Shown here piece by piece: positions 44,827 to 53,587 of a stretch of 64,000 nt of DNA (positions are counted from its first letter, which is position 1; each line of letters opens with the position of its first letter). The notes under the pieces were generated by a model. The model saw only the letters and a program-made list of their open reading frames with translations, ran no database searches and was not told where the DNA came from. A program made the translations under genes and the position numbers. The stretch comes from Bacteroidaceae bacterium (GTDB taxonomy: Bacteria > Bacteroidota > Bacteroidia > Bacteroidales > Bacteroidaceae). Location: assembly GCA_024398435.1 (NCBI GenBank), contig JAKSJD010000005.1, positions 1-64,000 of the forward strand, written 5' to 3'.

Positions 44827-46177
44827 CATTATAGCAGCAATAGTCTTCGCAATGACAGCAACAAGCGTCTTTGCGCAGAATGGCGTCAACTCCCCTTATA
44901 GCCGTTATGGATTTGGTATGCAAACCGACCGTTCGATGGGATTCAACAAAGGTATGAGTGGAGTTGCACAGGGATTCAGGAATGGAAACATCATCAATCC
45001 TGCCAACCCAGCTTCCTATTCTGCAGTTGACAGCCTTACAGCCTTGTTCGATTTTGGTATTTCACTCCAAAACGGAAACTTCAAGATGGATAATCTCCAG
45101 CAAAATGCAAGAAATGCGAGTCTTGACTATGCTGCATTCCATTTCCGCACTACAAAGGGTGTCGGCATTGCTCTCGGAATCTTGCCTTACACTAACATTA
45201 ACTACAAATTCAATTCCGATTCGGAGAAACTCTCAGGCAACGAGGACATAACTTCCTCTTACGCCTTTGCTGGAGACGGTGGTTTGCATCAGGCATTCCT
45301 CGGAGTGGGAGTCGAACTCTGCAAGCCTTTGTCGCTCGGTGTTAATGGCAGTTTCCTTTTTGGCGACTATTCCCATACAATGACAATGGCATTCAGCGAT
45401 GGAAGCGCTTATTCTCTTATCAGAGGTTATTCTGCCGACATTTCCACTTGGATGGTTGATTTCGGTTTGCAATACACTCAGAAAATCAACAAGAAAGATA
45501 AGTTCGTTATCGGTCTCTCCTATGGTTTGGGACATGAGGTTACCAATAGGGCAAAAAGATACACAGAGACATTCAACACAGCCACTTCAACTGTTGAAGG
45601 TATTACAGGCGACACCATTAAGAATGCTTTCCAATTGCCACACACTTTCAGTGCTGGTATTGCATACTATAAAGCTAACAAATTGACGATTGGTGCTGAT
45701 TTCGAACTTCAGAAATGGAGTGAATGCAAGTTCCCTTCACAGAATTCCGACGGAACAGGACTTTACGAAGCCAGCAAAGGCCAACTCAACGACAAGTTCA
45801 GAATATCTGCAGGTGGAGAATATCTGCCAAACATCTATCCAAATGCAATGGCTCGTTCTTTAGGTCAGAAGTTAGGCATCAAGTTCGGAGCATTCTTTGA
45901 ACGACCTTATGCAAATGCTGACAATACGGGAACTCTTTCAGATAAGCCATACGAATTCGGACTTTCTGCAGGCGTTCGTTTCCCTATCGCCAACAAGAAT
46001 CTCTGGAGAAGCAAACCACAGATCCAGTTCAGCGTGCAATGGATTCACAGCAACATTCCTTATCTCGCGAACAATGTTGCCACTCCAAAGGTTAGTCATC
46101 TGACAGAAAACTACCTTAAATTCTCTATCGGTCTTACGTTCAACGAACATTGGTTCTACAAGATGAAGATGGAATAA
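44810..46177 (+). CDS. Outer-membrane beta-barrel protein (FadL-like)
   Basis: The protein has a signal peptide (IVFAMTATSVFAQ) and then reads like an outer-membrane beta-barrel of the FadL/transport type: NSPYSRYGFGMQTDR, NIINPANPASYSAVDSLTAL, FDFGISLQNGN, then strands with alternating aromatics. It ends with an aromatic-rich strand (LKFSIGLTFNEHWFYKMKME). The frame is open from 44780, but MKVKSSIIAA at 44810 gives a clean signal peptide, so I use that start (456 aa). It is part of the lptG-coaX-omp-tpr-lptC-ppiD row, which is conserved in this phylum as I recall. Its substrate is unknown. Confidence 0.85.
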   Translation: MKVKSSIIAAIVFAMTATSVFAQNGVNSPYSRYGFGMQTDRSMGFNKGMSGVAQGFRNGNIINPANPASYSAVDSLTALFDFGISLQNGNFKMDNLQQNARNASLDYAAFHFRTTKGVGIALGILPYTNINYKFNSDSEKLSGNEDITSSYAFAGDGGLHQAFLGVGVELCKPLSLGVNGSFLFGDYSHTMTMAFSDGSAYSLIRGYSADISTWMVDFGLQYTQKINKKDKFVIGLSYGLGHEVTNRAKRYTETFNTATSTVEGITGDTIKNAFQLPHTFSAGIAYYKANKLTIGADFELQKWSECKFPSQNSDGTGLYEASKGQLNDKFRISAGGEYLPNIYPNAMARSLGQKLGIKFGAFFERPYANADNTGTLSDKPYEFGLSAGVRFPIANKNLWRSKPQIQFSVQWIHSNIPYLANNVATPKVSHLTENYLKFSIGLTFNEHWFYKMKME

Positions 46178-46269
46178 ATTAAACCTTATCGAATAGTTTG
46201 AATCTCAAAGGTAAAGATAAAATAATAATGTGTAACTGAATTCAAGAAAACAACTAAACTTAAAGTAAT

Positions 46270-47721
46270 ATGGAAAAGAGATTATTAGCAGCATTAATGC
46301 TTGCAGCAGCAACAATTACAGCATCAGCTCAGGACTATTCAGGTACAACCTTCAACGATCGTATCGGACATGGTCAGGACAGTATCGATGTAATCAACAG
46401 CTTCAGCCTCTATCGCGAAGCTTTCAAGGATCAGAACTATGCCGAAGCATACGACTCTTGGAAGGAAGTGCTTGCAAAAGCTCCACTTTCTCAGATTCGT
46501 ATCTATCAGGATGGTACTGTAATTTGCGAGAACCTGCTTCAGAAAGAAACAGATGCCGCAAAGAAGGAGGAAATATTCAACACTTTGATGAATATGCACG
46601 ATTTGCGTATCAAGAACCTTGACGCGCTCAACTCTTTCGCATCTGCAACTACAACCACCACAAAGGGTAACATCCTCTGCCGCAAGGCTTACGACTACTA
46701 CTGCTTTGCTCCACAGAAGGACAACAACAAGGCATATGAAATCTTCCGTTCAGGTATCAACGACCTTGGACAGAATGTAGATGCATACGTACTCTACTAC
46801 TTCATCGAATGCTCTTACAACCGTTTCTACAACAACCAGAACGACTTGCAAGTTCGCGAAGACTTCATCAACGACTACATGAACTGCAACGACATCTGCG
46901 AAATGTTGCTCGAACAGGCAAAGGGTTACGAATCTCAGATTATCCCTGCTGATACCACTTCTGCCGACTCTGCCGACTGGGTTGAAAGAGTTGTTCTTGC
47001 ACCAGAAGCTGAAGCAATCGTACGCAACTATCAGCCAACTCAGGAGCGTTGCAACGACCTCTTCGTAAAGTCTGGAGCTGCTGATTGCGCTGCCCTCACT
47101 AAGATTTATGCCGAAAAGGTCGAAGCAAACAAGTCTGACCTCAACTTCCTCAATGGAATCTTGAAGACTTTGCAGAACTTCGATTGCGCTGAAAGTGACC
47201 TCTACTATAAGGCTGCCGACTATGCTTATGAGCTCAACAAGACTCCTAATGCAGCAATCGGTAAGGCACAGAAACTTCTCAAGGCTGGCAACACTGCTGA
47301 AGCAATGAAGTATCTCGAAGAAGCTATCTCTCTCAGCGACGACAACGCAAAGAAGGGTAAGATTGCTCTCTCAATCGCTTCAATCCTCTACAGCAAGGGT
47401 AACATCAGCGGCTGCACTCAATACTGCAACAAGACTCTTCAGTATGCTCCAAACACAGGTAAGGCATGGTTGCTCAAGGCAAGTTGTGTAGTTCGCAGTG
47501 CAAGTGGCGACGCCCTTCAGAAGAGCTACTACTACTGCCTCGCAACAGACTATGCTCTCAAGGCAGCATCTGTAGATCCTTCTTGCGCAGGAGCAGCAAA
47601 CCGTCAGGTAGCAGCTTACAAGCGTGGTTATTATCCAAAGTCAGAAGCATTCTTCCAGGGCATCAAGGCCGGTCAGACTGTTTCTGTAATGGGAGCAACT
47701 ACAACATTGCGTCTTCAGTAA
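46270..47721 (+). CDS. Exported TPR-repeat protein (483 aa)
   Basis: The protein has a signal peptide (MLAAATITASAQ) and a helical repeat build. Tetratricopeptide-like helices appear at about residues 45-90, 130-180 and, more clearly, at 320-440 (KLLKAGNTAEAMKYLEEAISLSDDNAKKG; KGNISGCTQYCNKTLQYAPNTGKAWLLKA). TPR proteins mostly serve as protein-interaction scaffolds. It sits between the outer-membrane protein and lptC, directly abutting lptC with no gap (47721/47722), so a role in envelope biogenesis is a fair inference. No enzymatic motif was seen. Confidence 0.85.
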   Translation: MEKRLLAALMLAAATITASAQDYSGTTFNDRIGHGQDSIDVINSFSLYREAFKDQNYAEAYDSWKEVLAKAPLSQIRIYQDGTVICENLLQKETDAAKKEEIFNTLMNMHDLRIKNLDALNSFASATTTTTKGNILCRKAYDYYCFAPQKDNNKAYEIFRSGINDLGQNVDAYVLYYFIECSYNRFYNNQNDLQVREDFINDYMNCNDICEMLLEQAKGYESQIIPADTTSADSADWVERVVLAPEAEAIVRNYQPTQERCNDLFVKSGAADCAALTKIYAEKVEANKSDLNFLNGILKTLQNFDCAESDLYYKAADYAYELNKTPNAAIGKAQKLLKAGNTAEAMKYLEEAISLSDDNAKKGKIALSIASILYSKGNISGCTQYCNKTLQYAPNTGKAWLLKASCVVRSASGDALQKSYYYCLATDYALKAASVDPSCAGAANRQVAAYKRGYYPKSEAFFQGIKAGQTVSVMGATTTLRLQ

Positions 47722-48348
47722 ATGAAGAACTTGCTCAAAATACTCATCATTAGTCTCATGGGGCACATCTGCCTCATGGGACTATTTAGTTGTCAGGAAG
47801 ATGACGATTCGGGCAAACCAGTCGTCAGCAATCGTGACAGCTTACCTATATTGGTGAGCAAAGGAGTAAGTACACTCATTTCCGACAGCGGAATCATTCG
47901 CTACAAGATAATCAGTGAAGACTGGTTCATCTACGACAAGAAAGACCCAACATACTGGTCGTTTGAGAAAGGTCTGTTCATAGAAAAGTTCGACGAGCAA
48001 TTCCATGTAGAAGCCTTCATCAATTGCGACACTGCATACTATTTCGATGCTATGAAATTATGGGAACTGAGAGGTAGAGTCTGCGTTAAAAACCTAAAAG
48101 GAGAGACTTTTAAGACATCCCTACTCTATTGGGACAACGCCAACCACACCATCTATTCCCCTGCATATATGGTAATCGATGGAATCGAACAAGATCTCGA
48201 CGGATATGATTTCCGTTCTAACGAAACTCTCACCGATTATCTCATCCATTCATCTTCGGGAGCATTCCCAGTAGGCAACGGATTCGAAACTCCACATACA
48301 TCAAGAGCCGATTCCCTTGCCATCGTAAACGACAGCATAGAAGAGTAA
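47722..48348 (+). CDS. lptC: LptC-like lipopolysaccharide export protein (lipoprotein)
   Basis: LptC bridges the inner-membrane transporter and the periplasmic LptA chain. Here the N-terminus has a lipobox (LMGLFSC, Cys near residue 24), so it is lipid-anchored. The mature 180 residues have the LptC/OstA-type strands (SGIIRYKIISEDWFIYD, YFDAMKLWELRGRVCVKNLKGE, TSLLYWD, IYSPAYMVIDG). It follows the TPR gene directly and lies two genes downstream of coaX. The lptG permease nearby supports the assignment. Sequence identity in this family is low, so the call rests on pattern and context. Confidence 0.85.
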   Translation: MKNLLKILIISLMGHICLMGLFSCQEDDDSGKPVVSNRDSLPILVSKGVSTLISDSGIIRYKIISEDWFIYDKKDPTYWSFEKGLFIEKFDEQFHVEAFINCDTAYYFDAMKLWELRGRVCVKNLKGETFKTSLLYWDNANHTIYSPAYMVIDGIEQDLDGYDFRSNETLTDYLIHSSSGAFPVGNGFETPHTSRADSLAIVNDSIEE

Positions 48349-48381
48349 GAAATGTAACACTTGCTCTCAACATTTTGAATA

Positions 48382-48469
48382 GCGGTTCGCGACCCCAAAC
48401 ATCGCGGTTCGGAGGTCAAAACATCGCGGTTCAAAGACCAAAACTTCGCGGTTCGAAGGCCGAAACAAC
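48382..48469. repeat. Four 22-bp tandem units between lptC and ppiD
   Basis: Units begin at 48382, 48404, 48426 and 48448, consensus GCGGTTCRNRGNCCAAAAC plus three variable bases. They differ from one another at scattered positions but keep exactly 22 bp. The rest of this 353-bp gap is AT-rich, with a promoter-like TATCTTTG box near 48623. Confidence 0.85.
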
Positions 48470-48622
48470 GCGTTTCATATTCTACTTACTCAAAAAACAA
48501 TTTTTCACAAATACACCTATTATATTATTCGCGCGCAAGCGAAAACTAGCAGTTTTACACTAAAATAGCTTGCTATCATAAAAAAATCCACGTATTTATT
48601 CCGCTATTCCAAATAAAAGTGT

Positions 48623-48630
48623 TATCTTTG
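48623..48630 (+). promoter_or_regulatory. Putative -7 box for the PpiD-like gene
   Basis: TATCTTTG about 70 bp before the start codon. No good -33 element at the usual distance. Confidence 0.5.
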
Positions 48631-48701
48631 TGCGATTTTTGCAAACTATGCAGAGATTCAAGCAACATTGGAATAAATAAACAAAAAAACTAAAAATAAT
48701 T

Positions 48702-50849
48702 ATGGCAGCATTAGGTAAAATTAGAAAACATGGAGTTCTACTCGTGTCAGCAATCGCAGTAGCACTCTTCCTGTTCGTAGCAGGTGACCTCTTCAAAGGT
48801 GGTCAGAGCATCTTCCAGCAGCAGCAAATGACTGTTGCAGAAATCAATGGAGAATCAATAACCATTCAGGATTATCAGAAACTCATTGATGAGCTTCAGG
48901 GCTACTACGAGATTATCAACCAGAAAAATTCAAACGGTGAAGACGACATGAACCGAATCAAGGACGAAGCTTGGCAGACATACGTTCAGAGCACACTCGT
49001 TCAGAAAGAATGCGACGAACTTGGCCTTACTGTTACTGACGACGAAGTAGCAGAAATCATCAAGGCAGGTCAGAGCCAGTTGCTCCAGGTGCCTCTCTTC
49101 ATGAACCAGCAGACAGGTCGTTACGACTATGCACAGGTACAGGCATTCCTTCAGGAGTATCAGCAGCTCAAGTCATCAGGAAGCGAGATTCCAGAAGCAT
49201 ACGAAAAAATCTATAAGTACTACATGTTTGCACAAAAGCAAATTCGTACTCAGCAACTCGTTCAGAAGTATCAGGTACTTATGGCAAAGGCTCTCATCTC
49301 TAACCCTGTAGAAGCTAAGATGAACTTCGAAGGCCGCAACAGCGAGACAGACGTTATCCTCGCTTCTATTCCATTCAACATGGTAGCAGACGATAAGGTA
49401 AACGTAAGCGACGAAGAAATCAAGGCTAAGTACAACGAAGACAAGGCAATGTACGAGCAAATCAACGAATCTCGTGACATTAAGTTCATCGATGTAGCAA
49501 TCACTGCAAACGATGCAGACAAGAAGGCAGCTGAAGAAAACATGCAGGAAGCTTACCGCCTTCTCAGTGAAGCAACTTCAAACACAGCTGCAGGCAATGT
49601 ATGCCGTCAGCAGACAAGCCAAGTTCTCTTCACAGACATCCTCAAGGGCAAGGAAGCATATCCACAGATGATTGCAGCAGTTATCGACAGCATCGCAGTT
49701 GGAGAAACAACAGAACCACAGTTCGACGTAATGTCAAACGCATACTACACAGTTAAGCTTCTTGACAAGCAGACAGAAGCCGACAGTGTTCTCTTCCGTC
49801 AGATTGCAGTAGCAGGAGCAGACGAAGCAGCATCAAAGAAGACTGCTGACAGCATCGTAACAGCAATCAAGGGTGGCGCAGCATTCGCAGACATCGCAAA
49901 GAAGTACAACCAACCATCCGACAGCACATGGCTTACAACTGCACAATACCAATATGGCAATGTTGATGCCGACAACGGCCTCTTCATCAAGTCAATCTAC
50001 GGTATGCAGCCAAACGAAGTTAAGTCAATCAAGTTGTCAAATGGCTACAACGTAGTTCTCCAGGTACTCGACAAGAAGAACCCTATCACAAAGTACAACG
50101 TAGCATCAGTAGTTAAGACACTCAACTTCTCAGACAAGACTTACAGCGACGCTTACAATAAGTTCAGTTCATTCCTTGCAAAGAACAAGACTCTCGAACA
50201 AATCGAAGCTAACGCAGACAAGGAAGGCTACACAGTTCAGACATTGGCAGACGTTGTAAACAACCAGCACAACATCGCAGGTGTTCACGGAACACGTGAT
50301 GCCCTCAAGTGGTTGTTCGACGATGCAAGCGTAAACGATGTCAGCCAGCTCTATCAGTGCGGCGACAACGACCACCTCTTCGTAGCAGCACTCACAGGCA
50401 TCAACAAGAAGGGTTTCCGCAGTCTTGAAAAGGTAACACCAAACATCAAGGCTGAACTCATGAACGACAAGAAGGCAGAACAACTCATCGAAAAGCTCAA
50501 CGGTACCAAGACTATTTCTGAAGCAATTCAGAAGGGCGGTATTCCAGATACAATCAACCACGTATCATTCGCAGCTCCTGCATTCGTTCGCGCAACAGCA
50601 GCTTCAGAGCCAATGGTAAGCGCAATGGCAAGCAAGACAGAAAAGGGTCAGGTTGTAGGTCCATTCAAGGGCGACCAAGGTGTTTACGTAATGCAGGTTA
50701 TCAACAAGACAAAGACTGCAGAAAAGTTTGATGCTAAGAGCGAAGAAGCTCAACTCTCACAGATGAACCAGAGAGCAGCATTCCAGAACATCATCAACAG
50801 CCTCTATCTCAAGGCTAACGTAAAGGACAATCGCTACAAGTTCTTCTAA
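48702..50849 (+). CDS. PpiD-like peptidyl-prolyl isomerase/periplasmic foldase
   Basis: The 715-residue protein has a single N-terminal membrane helix at about residues 10-31 (HGVLLVSAIAVALFLFVAGDLF), then a SurA_N-type helical domain (VAEINGESITIQDYQKLIDELQ) and a central parvulin-like domain around residues 350-480 (SVLFRQIAVAG, GGAAFADIAKKYNQPSDSTW, NGLFIKSIYGMQPNEVKSIKLSNGYNVVLQVLDKK). It resembles PpiD, which assists folding of outer-membrane proteins in the periplasm. The C-terminal region (residues 500-700) contains a second foldase-like stretch. It is probably anchored in the inner membrane facing the periplasm. It lies in the same row as the Lpt genes but has its own promoter region and a terminator. 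Confidence 0.88.
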   Translation: MAALGKIRKHGVLLVSAIAVALFLFVAGDLFKGGQSIFQQQQMTVAEINGESITIQDYQKLIDELQGYYEIINQKNSNGEDDMNRIKDEAWQTYVQSTLVQKECDELGLTVTDDEVAEIIKAGQSQLLQVPLFMNQQTGRYDYAQVQAFLQEYQQLKSSGSEIPEAYEKIYKYYMFAQKQIRTQQLVQKYQVLMAKALISNPVEAKMNFEGRNSETDVILASIPFNMVADDKVNVSDEEIKAKYNEDKAMYEQINESRDIKFIDVAITANDADKKAAEENMQEAYRLLSEATSNTAAGNVCRQQTSQVLFTDILKGKEAYPQMIAAVIDSIAVGETTEPQFDVMSNAYYTVKLLDKQTEADSVLFRQIAVAGADEAASKKTADSIVTAIKGGAAFADIAKKYNQPSDSTWLTTAQYQYGNVDADNGLFIKSIYGMQPNEVKSIKLSNGYNVVLQVLDKKNPITKYNVASVVKTLNFSDKTYSDAYNKFSSFLAKNKTLEQIEANADKEGYTVQTLADVVNNQHNIAGVHGTRDALKWLFDDASVNDVSQLYQCGDNDHLFVAALTGINKKGFRSLEKVTPNIKAELMNDKKAEQLIEKLNGTKTISEAIQKGGIPDTINHVSFAAPAFVRATAASEPMVSAMASKTEKGQVVGPFKGDQGVYVMQVINKTKTAEKFDAKSEEAQLSQMNQRAAFQNIINSLYLKANVKDNRYKFF

Positions 50850-50879
50850 TCAAGACATAAAAACATAGCAAACAACAAA

Positions 50880-50917
50880 AATAAGGTGTGACGAAGCAAA
50901 AATCGACACACCTTATT
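50880..50917 (+). terminator. AATAAGGTGT-type terminator after the PpiD-like gene
   Basis: Arms AATAAGGTGTG (50880-50890) and CACACCTTATT (50907-50917) form a perfect 11-bp stem with a 16-base loop, flanked by A-rich sequence on the left and ATATTTATAT on the right. Same stem sequence as the hairpins at 13942 and 25479. Confidence 0.85.
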
Positions 50918-50936
50918 ATATTTATATATATAAAGC

Positions 50937-50967
50937 ATTGCACATTCAGAAAAAAGCCTTATCTTTG
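50937..50967 (+). promoter_or_regulatory. Promoter of the GH51 gene
   Basis: ATTG (50937-50940), a 19-bp spacer and TATCTTTG (50960-50967). Transcription would start near 50974, 21 nt before the chosen ATG at 50995; this rules out the in-frame ATG at 50938. Confidence 0.75.
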
Positions 50968-50994
50968 ACGAGAAAAAAACTAAATCCTTCAAAT

Positions 50995-53502
50995 ATGAAA
51001 ATCAAATTCTTTACCACATTAGCTTTACTGGCACTCACAAGTGCCGCAAGCGCACAAGTTGTCATCAATATCGATGCTAACCAAAAAGGACCTAAAGTAA
51101 GTCCAACCCACTATGGAATCTTCTACGAAGACATCAACCACGCTGCCGATGGCGGACTCTATGCAGAACTTATCCGCAACCGTTCTTTCGAAGACGACAT
51201 GCGAGGTCAAGCCCGTAGACAAAGAATCAATCAACAACCTACAACTCCTCGCATTACAGCATGGGGCACAAAAGATGGTGTTGAAATAAGCCTTACCCAG
51301 AACAATCTTTTGAATTCCGTTCAGCACAATGCCCTCAATGTAAAGGTAGCAAAGCAAGGCGGATGGCTCAGCAACGATGGTTTCTGGGGAATAAATGCCG
51401 TCAAGGGAAGAAAATACAAGTTATCATTCTGGGCAAAGAGTGATAATGGCTACAAAGGCAACATAACATTCCAACTCATGAAGGATAATTCTGTTCCTGT
51501 ATGTGCAACCTCAATGAAGGTTAAGTTTGGCAAGGAATGGAAGAAATATACAGCAGAATTCACAGCTGACGAAAACGATCCTAAGTCAAAATTCGTAATG
51601 ATTCTTCCCGATGAAGGTGAATTCCAACTCGATGTCGTAAGCCTCTTCCCTCCTACTTATAAGGATAGAGAGAATGGTATGCGACCAGACCTCGCACAGA
51701 TGCTTGCAGATATGCATCCAAGATTTATGCGTTTCCCTGGTGGTTGCTTCGTTGAAGGACAGGAAACTCCTGACAATGCATTCCGTTGGAAGAGAACAAT
51801 TGGTCCTATCGAACAACGAGAAGGACATGAGAATGTAAACTGGGGCTATCGCACAAGTGATGGTATTGGTTTCCACGAGTATCTTCAGTTGTCAGAGGAT
51901 ATTGGTGCTAAACCTCTCTTCGTAGTCAATGTAGGTATCTGGCACGGAGGTTGTACTCCTTACGATCAAATCGGTGAATGGATTCAGGAATGTCTCGATG
52001 CTCTTGAATATGCCAATGGCGATGTAACCACAAAATATGGAAAGATGCGTGCCGACAATGGCCATCCAGAACCATTCGGACTTGAATACATCGAAATCGG
52101 TAATGAAAACTACAACTATCACATGGATAACAACTCCGACCAGAGCGACCATTATCCAGAGCGTTACATTCAGTTCTACAATGCTATCAAGGCTAAGTAT
52201 CCTAATGTTCACTGCATTGGAAACGTTGAATCATGGAGCACAGACAATCCTTCTTGGAGAAACGACTATCCAGTGGAAATGGTTGATGAGCACTACTATA
52301 GAAATCCAAAGTGGTTTGCTGACCGTTTCAACAAATACGACACATATGATCGCAACAAATACAAAGTTTACGTAGGCGAATATGCAGTAACAAGTCAGTT
52401 CGGAGAAATCGGCAACCTCAACGCAGCTCTTGGAGAAGCAGTTTACATGATGGGTATGGAAAACAATGCCGACGTTGTGGATATGTGTAGTTATGCCCCT
52501 ATTTTCGTCAACGAAAACGATGCTCGCTGGCGTCCAGATATGATTCGATTCAATTCGGAAAAGGTGATGGGTACTCCTTCATATTATGTTCAGCAACTCT
52601 TCCCTAACAACATAGGAACTCAGGTATTAAAGACTGACTTTACATACGAGCTCACACTTCCAGAAGCACAGACAAATGAAGAAGCCAAGCCAGTTCAAGT
52701 TGGTTTTGCAACATGGAACACGACTGCTCACTATCGCAATCCTCAACTTATCGTAGATGGCAAGCAAGTTGCAATCAACAACTACGGCAAGTGGGAGAAA
52801 CAGAATGGCGATTGGGATGTAATTGACGGCAATATGGTTCAGACATCACGAGAAGAACCAGCTATCATACTTTGTCCAGAAAAGATTTCTGCAAAGAAAT
52901 ACACTTACAAGGTTCAGGCAAAGAAGACTGAAGGTGCTGAAGGTTTCATGCTTATCTTTGGATATAAAGACAACAACCACTTCCAATGGTACAATATCGG
53001 TGGCTGGAACAACAGGAACAACAATGTTGAACAAACTGTTGGCGGAGGAAGGATTCAGCTTGGACGCGAATTCCCATTCCAAGTAGAACTCAACAAGTGG
53101 TACAACCTCCAAGTCGATGTGGATGGCGACAGCATCTTCTGCTATGTTAACGGAGAAAGACAGTTTGCCTGCAAGCTTCAGAAGAGCGGCGACATGGAAG
53201 GTGTCTTTGCTTCAACCACAGTCGACGAGGCCAACAAGATGATGTACGTTAAGGTTGTGAACGTTGGAGAAGGATATGCCGACGGACAGGTAAATCTCAA
53301 GAATTGTGAGGTTGACACATCAAAGGAAACATCTCTCCGTCTCACTCGCCTCTTCTCTGAAAAGGGAACTGATGAGAACACGCTCGACGATCCAAAGAAG
53401 ATTTATCCAGGCGAAGGACGCATCAAGGCCGAGAACCCACAGACAGTTTTGTTTGAAGTTCCAGCTTATTCTGTCAACATATTGAAGATTCAGTTGAAAT
53501 AA
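50995..53502 (+). CDS. Secreted alpha-L-arabinofuranosidase, GH51 family
   Basis: The 835-residue enzyme has a signal peptide (LLALTSAASAQ) and starts its GH51 fold with SPTHYGIFYEDINHAADGGLYAELIRNRSFED. It removes arabinose side chains from arabinan or arabinoxylan. A beta-sandwich insert follows the first module; the barrel shows MRFPGGCFVEG, YIEIGNENYNYH with the acid/base Glu near residue 369, DEHYYRNPKWF, and YVGEYAVTSQ with the nucleophile Glu near residue 460. The region around 600-740 is an extra concanavalin-like module (FMLIFGYKDNNHFQWYNIGGWNN). A GH2 enzyme follows after 85 bp, and the two likely attack the same hemicellulose. Confidence 0.94.
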   Translation: MKIKFFTTLALLALTSAASAQVVINIDANQKGPKVSPTHYGIFYEDINHAADGGLYAELIRNRSFEDDMRGQARRQRINQQPTTPRITAWGTKDGVEISLTQNNLLNSVQHNALNVKVAKQGGWLSNDGFWGINAVKGRKYKLSFWAKSDNGYKGNITFQLMKDNSVPVCATSMKVKFGKEWKKYTAEFTADENDPKSKFVMILPDEGEFQLDVVSLFPPTYKDRENGMRPDLAQMLADMHPRFMRFPGGCFVEGQETPDNAFRWKRTIGPIEQREGHENVNWGYRTSDGIGFHEYLQLSEDIGAKPLFVVNVGIWHGGCTPYDQIGEWIQECLDALEYANGDVTTKYGKMRADNGHPEPFGLEYIEIGNENYNYHMDNNSDQSDHYPERYIQFYNAIKAKYPNVHCIGNVESWSTDNPSWRNDYPVEMVDEHYYRNPKWFADRFNKYDTYDRNKYKVYVGEYAVTSQFGEIGNLNAALGEAVYMMGMENNADVVDMCSYAPIFVNENDARWRPDMIRFNSEKVMGTPSYYVQQLFPNNIGTQVLKTDFTYELTLPEAQTNEEAKPVQVGFATWNTTAHYRNPQLIVDGKQVAINNYGKWEKQNGDWDVIDGNMVQTSREEPAIILCPEKISAKKYTYKVQAKKTEGAEGFMLIFGYKDNNHFQWYNIGGWNNRNNNVEQTVGGGRIQLGREFPFQVELNKWYNLQVDVDGDSIFCYVNGERQFACKLQKSGDMEGVFASTTVDEANKMMYVKVVNVGEGYADGQVNLKNCEVDTSKETSLRLTRLFSEKGTDENTLDDPKKIYPGEGRIKAENPQTVLFEVPAYSVNILKIQLK

Positions 53503-53513
53503 ACTAAGAATAG

Positions 53514-53540
53514 TGTGAGGCTGCAAATTGTGGCCTCACA
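53514..53540 (+). terminator. Terminator after the GH51 gene
   Basis: Arms TGTGAGGC (53514-53521) and GCCTCACA (53533-53540) form a perfect 8-bp stem, followed by TATTTTATATTTAAT. It could be a weak stop between the GH51 and GH2 genes. Confidence 0.75.
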
Positions 53541-53587
53541 TATTTTATATTTAATAATGAGAATATTACCAAACTAATCATTGTGCC

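Noticed and set aside
1..48469. Short tandem arrays as CRISPR loci
   Set aside because: Units are contiguous with no spacers, copy numbers are three or four, and no cas gene is present.
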